Shown here piece by piece: positions 58,387 through 64,000 of a stretch of 64,000 nt of DNA; position 1 is the first letter of the stretch; each line of letters begins with the position of its first letter. The translations under genes were made by a program, and so were the position numbers. The stretch lies in assembly GCF_030732865.1 (NCBI RefSeq), contig NZ_JASHKB010000001.1, forward strand, positions 186,001-250,000, written 5' to 3'. The DNA comes from Roseitalea sp. MMSF_3546 (GTDB lineage Bacteria > Pseudomonadota > Alphaproteobacteria > Rhizobiales > Rhizobiaceae). The notes below the pieces were generated by a model. It searched no databases and was not told where the DNA came from. It worked only from the letters and a program-made list of their open reading frames with translations.

Positions 58387-59453
58387 ACCATGCCGAGCTG
58401 ACCGACGCGTTGCGCGCCTGCGCCAGCGACGCCTTTCCCGCCCAAGGGCTGGACCTGCTTCGCCACGAGGGGCTGACCGATCCGGCGCGTATCGCCACGC
58501 TCGTCGCCCCACGCGAGGGCGCGCCGCCGCAGATGTGTGACCTCCTGATCGCGCTCGGCCGGGCCGACCTGGCGCTGGGCCGGATCTATGAAGGCCATGT
58601 CAACGCGATCGGATTGATTGCGCGGCTGGCCAGCGCCGCACAGCGCGAGCGACTGCTGGACATGGCCCGACTTGGCGGCCTGTTCGGCGTCTGGGGCGCC
58701 GACGACCGTGCCAGCCCGGCTTGTCTGCGCAAGGGTCGGCTGCACGGCCGCAAGGTCTATGCCTCGGGTGCCTCCCACCTCGCCTTGGCCCTGATACCGG
58801 TCCGCGACGATGCCGACCGCATGGTGCTTGTCCTTGCCGATCGCAAGACGCTGGAAGGCCGGTTCGACACAAGCTGGTGGAAACCGCTCGGCATGGAGCG
58901 CACCGACAGCCACGCCGTCGACCTTGAAGGCACCGTCGTGGACGAGGCTGACGTTCTGGGCGCGCCGGGCCGGTATCTCGACCAGCCGTTTTTCGGCGGA
59001 GGCGCAATTCGCTTCGTTGCGGTGCAACTGGGCGGGCTTCTGGCTGTCTGGGATGCCACCAGGGCGCACCTGGCGGACACACGCAGGCACGCCGACCCCC
59101 ACCAGGCGGCGCGGCTGGGCGAAATGCTCGCCGATGCCGAGGCGGCCTATGCGGCCGTCAGGGCCGCCTACCGCCGCATCGCCCCTGCCATTGCCTGGCA
59201 GGACGCTGCCGCCTCGCCCGAGGCGGCGCTGATTGCCGATGCCGCGCGCACGCACCTGGTGCAGGCTGGCGCCCGCGTCCTCGATCTTGCGCAGCGTTCG
59301 GTGGGCTGTCCGGGTCTGATGGCCGGTCATCGGCTTGAAAGGGTCTTGCGCGACCTGTCGGTCTATCTGCGTCAGCCCGCCCCCGACGCAGCGCTTTGCC
59401 GGGCGGGCACGGCGGCCGCGGAGGGGCGCTATGTGCCGCTCTTCGATGCATGA
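58383..59453 (+). CDS. Acyl-CoA dehydrogenase-like flavoprotein, catalytic Glu not seen
   Basis: The 356-residue protein aligns with the acyl-CoA dehydrogenase fold (helical N- and C-domains, mid beta domain KVYASGASHLALALIPV) and the C-terminal block LAQRSVGCPGLMAGHRLERV ending in LRDL. Where acyl-CoA dehydrogenases have Glu eight residues before the Arg-Asp pair, this has Gly. It is also shorter than usual. It may use another base, or act as an oxidase, monooxygenase or non-catalytic partner. Start GTG 58383. Confidence 0.8.
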   Translation: MNHAELTDALRACASDAFPAQGLDLLRHEGLTDPARIATLVAPREGAPPQMCDLLIALGRADLALGRIYEGHVNAIGLIARLASAAQRERLLDMARLGGLFGVWGADDRASPACLRKGRLHGRKVYASGASHLALALIPVRDDADRMVLVLADRKTLEGRFDTSWWKPLGMERTDSHAVDLEGTVVDEADVLGAPGRYLDQPFFGGGAIRFVAVQLGGLLAVWDATRAHLADTRRHADPHQAARLGEMLADAEAAYAAVRAAYRRIAPAIAWQDAAASPEAALIADAARTHLVQAGARVLDLAQRSVGCPGLMAGHRLERVLRDLSVYLRQPAPDAALCRAGTAAAEGRYVPLFDA

Positions 59454-60165
59454 GCCGATCGTCGACTGGCCCCGCCTTGCGCGCCTGAGCGGCGCCGGTC
59501 GCGGCATCTTCGTGCTGGCCCCGCATCCCGACGATGAATGCATCGGCACGGGCGCGCTGATCGCCCATGCGCGCATGCGCGGGGTGAGGGTCGAGGTCGC
59601 TCTGCTGACCGACGGCGCCGCCTCGCACCCCAGAAGCCGGCAGCACGGGCCCGCGCGCCTGGCGGCCATCCGGTTGGCCGAGATGCGCGCGGCGCTGCGT
59701 TGCCTGGGGCAGATCCGGCCGCTTTTGACCCTCGATCTTCCCGACAGCGCATCCGGCACGGTTGCCGACGCGCAATGGCAAGGGACCCGTCGCCGCCTGC
59801 GCGCCGCCATAGTGCAAAGCGGCGCCGGGCTCGTCGTCACCACCTGGCGCCGCGAGCCGCACCGTGATCACCGCAGCGCATACCGGCTGTTGCGTCAGGC
59901 CATGTACGGCCTGCCGGCAACCCTTGCCGAATGCCTTGTCTGGACGCCCATCACGGGCACGCGCCGGGACCGGCCGAGCGCGCGCGAGGGCCGTCTGGTG
60001 CACCTGACCGTGGGCGCCGCGCGCCCGCGCAAGGTCGCCGCCCTGAGAGCCCATCGCAGCCAGTTCGGCGCTGTCGTCGGCGACGATCCCGATGGCTTTT
60101 GCATCGATCCGGCCACCTTCAGGGCCATGACGGGGCCACACGAAAGCTATGTTCTGGAACGCTAG
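59446..60165 (+). CDS. PIG-L family N-deacetylase (LmbE-like)
   Basis: The 239-residue zinc hydrolase shows the motif LAPHPDDECIGTGALI (zinc ligands His, Asp, Asp) and a second ligand region WRREPHRDHRSAY. PIG-L enzymes remove N-acetyl groups from GlcNAc conjugates such as GlcNAc-PI or mycothiol/bacillithiol precursors. With a glycosyltransferase two genes upstream, a likely step is deacetylation of a GlcNAc-containing product. ATG 59446 overlaps the previous gene by 8 bp. Confidence 0.9.
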   Translation: MHEPIVDWPRLARLSGAGRGIFVLAPHPDDECIGTGALIAHARMRGVRVEVALLTDGAASHPRSRQHGPARLAAIRLAEMRAALRCLGQIRPLLTLDLPDSASGTVADAQWQGTRRRLRAAIVQSGAGLVVTTWRREPHRDHRSAYRLLRQAMYGLPATLAECLVWTPITGTRRDRPSAREGRLVHLTVGAARPRKVAALRAHRSQFGAVVGDDPDGFCIDPATFRAMTGPHESYVLER

Positions 60166-60736
60166 CACGGCGCCGGGGCAGGCGGCGCACTTCGAGGCGC
60201 TCTATGCGGGTTCCGACGACCCCTGGTCGTATGAGCGCGATCGCGTCGAGCGCTGCAAGCGCGCCGTGATCGGCCGCATGCTCGGCGCGGGGCGGCTTGG
60301 CCGGGGTCTCGAACTCGGCTGCGGGCCGGGCGTTTCGACGCGCGAACTGGCGCCGCGTTTCCTGCGGCTCGAGGCCGTCGATGTCGCAAGGGGCGCGGTC
60401 GCCCATGCGCGAAGCCGGACCGCGCATCTGCCGCATGTCACGATCCGCCAGGCCGCCTTGCCGCTTCGCCTGGCCTGCGCGCGATATGACGCCGCGATCG
60501 CCAGCGAGGTGCTCTACTATCTGGCCGGCAGGGAACGTCGGGCGACCATGGCTTCAACCTTTGCGGCCCTGCGCCCGGGCGGGCGGCTGGTCGTCGTCAA
60601 CACCGTCTGGCGCTATGACGACATGACCTGCACGAGTGCCCGGATCGGCACCGAACTGCGCGCGCTGTTCGGTGCGCCGCGCAGCGCTGTCCGCACCCGG
60701 CACTGGGTCGCCGAGGCCTTTGTGAAGCCGCGTTGA
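60149..60736 (+). CDS. SAM-dependent methyltransferase, NodS-like
   Basis: The 195-residue methyltransferase has HFEALYAGSDDPWSYERDRV, the NodS family signature, then SAM motif I LELGCGPGVST and motif II DAAIASEVLYYL. NodS N-methylates the deacetylated glucosamine of Nod factor precursors. Following a PIG-L deacetylase by 17-bp overlap, it may N-methylate a freed amino group. Last gene of the cassette. Confidence 0.88.
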   Translation: MFWNASTAPGQAAHFEALYAGSDDPWSYERDRVERCKRAVIGRMLGAGRLGRGLELGCGPGVSTRELAPRFLRLEAVDVARGAVAHARSRTAHLPHVTIRQAALPLRLACARYDAAIASEVLYYLAGRERRATMASTFAALRPGGRLVVVNTVWRYDDMTCTSARIGTELRALFGAPRSAVRTRHWVAEAFVKPR

Positions 60737-60785
60737 TCGGTCTGCGCGGGGCAAAGGCGTCCTGCGCGCCTTGATGCCCCGCCAT

Positions 60786-61241
60786 TCACTCGGCGCTCGC
60801 GAACCAGGCGCGGTGCCTTTCCTCGTCGGCCAGCGCCTTTTCGAAGAAGCTGCGCCATTCCGGTCTGGCGGCGCTGTTGTCTCGGGCCTGCTGATAGGCC
60901 TGCACCGTGTCGTCCTCATTGGTCTTCATGGCGCGAAGGATGGCCTTGTCGCCGCCCAGATTGGCCAGCGCGATCTTGCCGGTCGTCAGCAATTTCTTGA
61001 AATCGCCGTTCGAGCTGGCCTCCATGCCCAGCTCCGCCGCGATCGAGCGCAGTTCGGCCACCTGCTGGTCGTGGTCGGCCTTGAATGCGGTGACGCGCTC
61101 CTTGTGGCTGGCATTGTCGAGCTTGTCGATCACCGATTCGTAGGCGGCGATGGCGTCATGCTCGAGATTGATCAGATGGCCGATCATCGTCTTCTCATCG
61201 GCCTCGGTTCCGACTGTGGTGGGCATCGCGGTCTCTTCCAT
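60786..61241 (-). CDS. Ferritin-like four-helix stress protein (PA2169/DUF2383 type)
   Basis: The 151-residue protein has LINLEHDAIAAYESVIDKL, HDQQVAELRSIAAELG and DEERHRAWFASAE, giving Glu/His ligands expected of a di-iron ferritin-like bundle. The family is often induced by general stress; exact role unknown. ATG 61241 chosen; the frame extends upstream without support. Convergent with the cassette and divergent from the small acidic protein gene. Confidence 0.82.
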   Translation of the reverse strand: MEETAMPTTVGTEADEKTMIGHLINLEHDAIAAYESVIDKLDNASHKERVTAFKADHDQQVAELRSIAAELGMEASSNGDFKKLLTTGKIALANLGGDKAILRAMKTNEDDTVQAYQQARDNSAARPEWRSFFEKALADEERHRAWFASAE

Positions 61242-61410
61242 GGTTTGCGACTGAAACTTCTCGAATAAGCATTGCGGAGCGATCGGGTTCCCAATCGATC
61301 GGTCGATGGACAGTCGCTGAACGACAGGCCGGCCGGCGCGTTGATGTACTGTGGCCATGGCGGTAGCCTGCTGCCGACCATGACCGAGGACATGAACCAG
61401 GAGTTGTTCG

Positions 61411-61602
61411 ATGACCAAACGGCACAGACCCGAACACGAATCCGAGGACCGCACCGAAAAGCCGACACCGTCGAAAGAGCCGCGCCCGGAGGATGCGGAC
61501 AACCAGCCCGAACGCCAAAACGGCGACGTGGACGAGGCGCTCGAGGAAACCTTCCCGGCCAGCGATCCGCCCTCGTGGTGGCCGGGCAGCACCGGCCGCT
61601 GA
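61411..61602 (+). CDS. 63-residue acidic, disordered protein
   Basis: The product is rich in Glu, Asp, Pro and Arg, then ends with DEALEETFPASDPPSWWPG, a motif seen in many small proteobacterial proteins of unknown function. AGGAG lies 7 bases before ATG 61411, supporting it as a gene. No hydrophobic segment. May belong to the stress response with its divergent ferritin-like neighbour. Confidence 0.75.
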   Translation: MTKRHRPEHESEDRTEKPTPSKEPRPEDADNQPERQNGDVDEALEETFPASDPPSWWPGSTGR

Positions 61603-61675
61603 ACGGCGTGCATTGCCGCAATCGCGCCGGTCGCGGGCCGAAATCCCGCTGGCCCTCGCCACGCTTGGCGCGGGC

Positions 61676-61695
61676 ATATGCACTTATGCTTATAT
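61676..61695. promoter_or_regulatory. AT-rich imperfect dyad upstream of metK
   Basis: ATATGCACTTATGCTTATAT has ATAT at both ends and 12 of 20 symmetric positions, in an AT-rich patch. It sits upstream of a possible promoter TTGACC (61709-61714)-N17-TAACCA. It could be an operator for an ArsR/SahR-type methionine-cycle regulator. Weak. Confidence 0.3.
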
Positions 61696-61814
61696 CTTTC
61701 TATTGTCCTTGACCTGCGTCGGATTGTTGCCTAACCACGCTGCCACTGGGAACCAAACAGCCAACAACAAGGGGCGCGGCACCCATGGCGCGCACCAAAC
61801 CAGAAGGCAGCAAC

Positions 61815-63089
<1,275 letters not shown>

Positions 63090-63099
63090 CGGGCCCGTC

Positions 63100-63798
63100 A
63101 TGTCCGCCGACCGGCCAGGGCGGGCCACCGAGGCGTTTTTCGGCCGGCGGCGCGGCAAGGCGCTCAAGCCGCGCCAGGCGCAGGCGCTCGCAACGCGCCT
63201 GCCCGAACTGCGCATCGATCCGGGCGTACCGGCGCCCGCCGACATCGCGCGGCTTTTCCCGCACAGCCCGCAGACTGTCGTTCTCGAGATCGGCTTTGGC
63301 GGCGGCGAACACCTTCTGGCGCACGCCCGCCGCCGGCCCGAAGCCGGCTTCATCGGCGTCGAGCCCTTCGTCAATTCCATGGCCAAGCTGCTCGTCGCCC
63401 TCGAACGGACGCCGGCGCCCAACATCCGCGTCTATGACGACGATGCAACGCAGCTTCTGGACTGGCTGCCCGACGCCTCGATCGACGAGATCGACCTTCT
63501 GTACCCCGACCCATGGCCGAAGCCGCGCCATTTCAAGCGCCGTTTCGTCAACCGGACCAATCTCGACCGGTTCGCCCGCGTCATGAAGCCCGGCGGGGTC
63601 TTCCGCTTCGCCTCCGACATCGACAGCTATGTCAACTGGACGCTCCGCCATGTCGGCGGCCACCGGTGCTTTGCGTGGACCGCCCGCCGCGCCCGGGACT
63701 GGCGGCGCCCGTTTCCCCACTGGCCCGGCACGCGCTATGAGCAAAAGGCGCTGGCCGAGGGGCGCAAGCCCGCCTACCTTACGGTCAGAAGGCTCTGA
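63100..63798 (+). CDS. trmB: tRNA (guanine-N7-)-methyltransferase
   Basis: The 232-residue protein has SAM motif [16 protein letters not shown] and the TrmB signature [18 protein letters not shown]. It methylates G46 of tRNA. ATG 63100 lies 10 bp after metK, so both are likely one transcript. Order metK-trmB-rimP is conserved in rhizobia. Confidence 0.95.
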   Translation: MSADRPGRATEAFFGRRRGKALKPRQAQALATRLPELRIDPGVPAPADIARLFPHSPQTVVLEIGFGGGEHLLAHARRRPEAGFIGVEPFVNSMAKLLVALERTPAPNIRVYDDDATQLLDWLPDASIDEIDLLYPDPWPKPRHFKRRFVNRTNLDRFARVMKPGGVFRFASDIDSYVNWTLRHVGGHRCFAWTARRARDWRRPFPHWPGTRYEQKALAEGRKPAYLTVRRL

Positions 63799-63806
63799 GG
63801 CGGCCC

Positions 63807-63835
63807 TTGCAACGCCCCGCGCCAAGGCGTATATA
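63807..63835 (+). promoter_or_regulatory. Promoter of the rimP operon
   Basis: TTGCAA (63807-63812), 17-bp spacer, TATATA (63830-63835). Start of transcription expected near 63842, giving a leader of about 64 bases. Confidence 0.7.
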
Positions 63836-63861
63836 GCGCTTAAATCTTGGTCGCAGACGAA

Positions 63862-63890
63862 GAGTGGGCCCGCCGGACCCGCTCTTTTTT
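63862..63890 (+). terminator. Intrinsic terminator/attenuator in the rimP leader
   Basis: GAGTGGG (63862-63868) pairs with CCCGCTC (63878-63884), one G-U pair, followed directly by six T. It lies between a strong promoter and the rimP start, so it acts as an attenuator for rimP-nusA or also ends the metK-trmB transcript. This matches the known alphaproteobacterial rimP-leader. Confidence 0.75.
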
Positions 63891-63905
63891 ATATTCAGAT
63901 CGCAC

Positions 63906-64000
63906 GTGACGACACAGGCAGCGCAATTCGCGCCCATCATCGACGACGAGCCGCGGCTGGTGCGCGAAACCGGCCTCGATGCGCGTGTCGCCGAACTGAT
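63906..64000 (+). CDS. rimP: Ribosome maturation factor RimP (5' part only)
   Basis: From GTG 63906 the frame stays open to the window end (31 full codons). The residues EPRLVRETGLDARVAELI match the RimP N-terminus of rhizobia. RimP is needed for 30S subunit maturation and begins the rimP-nusA-infB operon. Start codon chosen by family alignment; no strong ribosome site. Confidence 0.85.
   Translation, partial: MTTQAAQFAPIIDDEPRLVRETGLDARVAEL

Noticed and set aside
61265-61291. General-stress (EcfG) promoter for the ferritin-like gene
   Set aside because: GGAAC occurs on the minus strand, but the -10 position reads GCTT or CTTA in place of CGTT, so the match is too poor.
61715-61814. SAM riboswitch in the metK leader
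   Set aside because: The leader is short and I could not form a SAM-II, SAM-V or SAM/SAH type core from it by eye.

Overview
The window is GC-rich chromosomal DNA from an alphaproteobacterium, most likely a member of the Hyphomicrobiales (Rhizobiales). The evidence is conserved gene order and lineage-typical genes: ptsN-hpf-rpoN-lptBAC, sppA-ihfB-lapA, mutS-glnD-murJ-trpS-uspA-nfuA, tsaB-rimI-plsC-miaB-phoH-ybeY-corC, metK-trmB-rimP, the redox two-component pair ActS/ActR, mmcB, and an ornithine-lipid type acyltransferase (OlsB). I see no insertion sequence, phage, CRISPR array or rRNA operon. Genus cannot be fixed by eye.

Layout. 1-6.1 kb (minus): tRNA modification, ribosome maturation and acyltransferase genes with stop/start overlaps, ending in a truncated CorC. 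6.1-17.1 kb: an accessory galactoside catabolic locus. A minus-strand operon encodes a sugar-binding protein, two permeases, GH4 alpha-galactosidase, an SDR sugar dehydrogenase, KDGal kinase, KDPGal aldolase and GH42 beta-galactosidase; the divergent IclR regulator and transporter ATPase share its control region. 17.1-22.3 kb (minus): ptsN, hpf, rpoN and the LPS-transport genes lptB, lptA, lptC. 22.4-30.4 kb (plus): sppA, ihfB, lapA-like, ornithine-cyclodeaminase family, two RNA methyltransferases, lspA, acuI-like oxidoreductase and a soluble hybrid histidine kinase; a 34-residue membrane-protein gene missed by standard length cut-offs lies on the other strand. 30.5-40.9 kb (plus): olsB, mutS, glnD, murJ, trpS, uspA, nfuA.

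41-52.3 kb: L,D-transpeptidase, mmcB, actR/actS, hrpB coupled to a YnjBCD-type transporter, a small heat-shock protein with a ROSE-like leader, and a nucleoside hydrolase. 52.4 kb: tRNA-Leu(CAG), followed by a more variable stretch (small DMT-type exporter, DJ-1/PfpI protein, LysR regulator, MscS channel). 57.4-60.7 kb (plus): a compact four-gene unit (GT2 glycosyltransferase, acyl-CoA dehydrogenase-like protein, PIG-L deacetylase, NodS-like methyltransferase) that looks like an undescribed biosynthetic cassette. 60.8-61.6 kb: ferritin-like stress protein and a 63-residue acidic protein. 61.8-64 kb: metK, trmB, then promoter, attenuator-like leader and start of rimP.

Functionally, the accessory sugar locus takes up alpha- and beta-galactosides, cleaves them in the cytoplasm and sends galactose into an oxidative De Ley-Doudoroff route, although the lactonase and galactonate dehydratase are not in the window. 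The core segments appear to be pieces of one ancestral rhizobial block (mutS to nusA) that was split and partly inverted here: tsaB-corC lies reversed at 1-6 kb, nfuA ends at 40.9 kb and metK begins at 61.8 kb.
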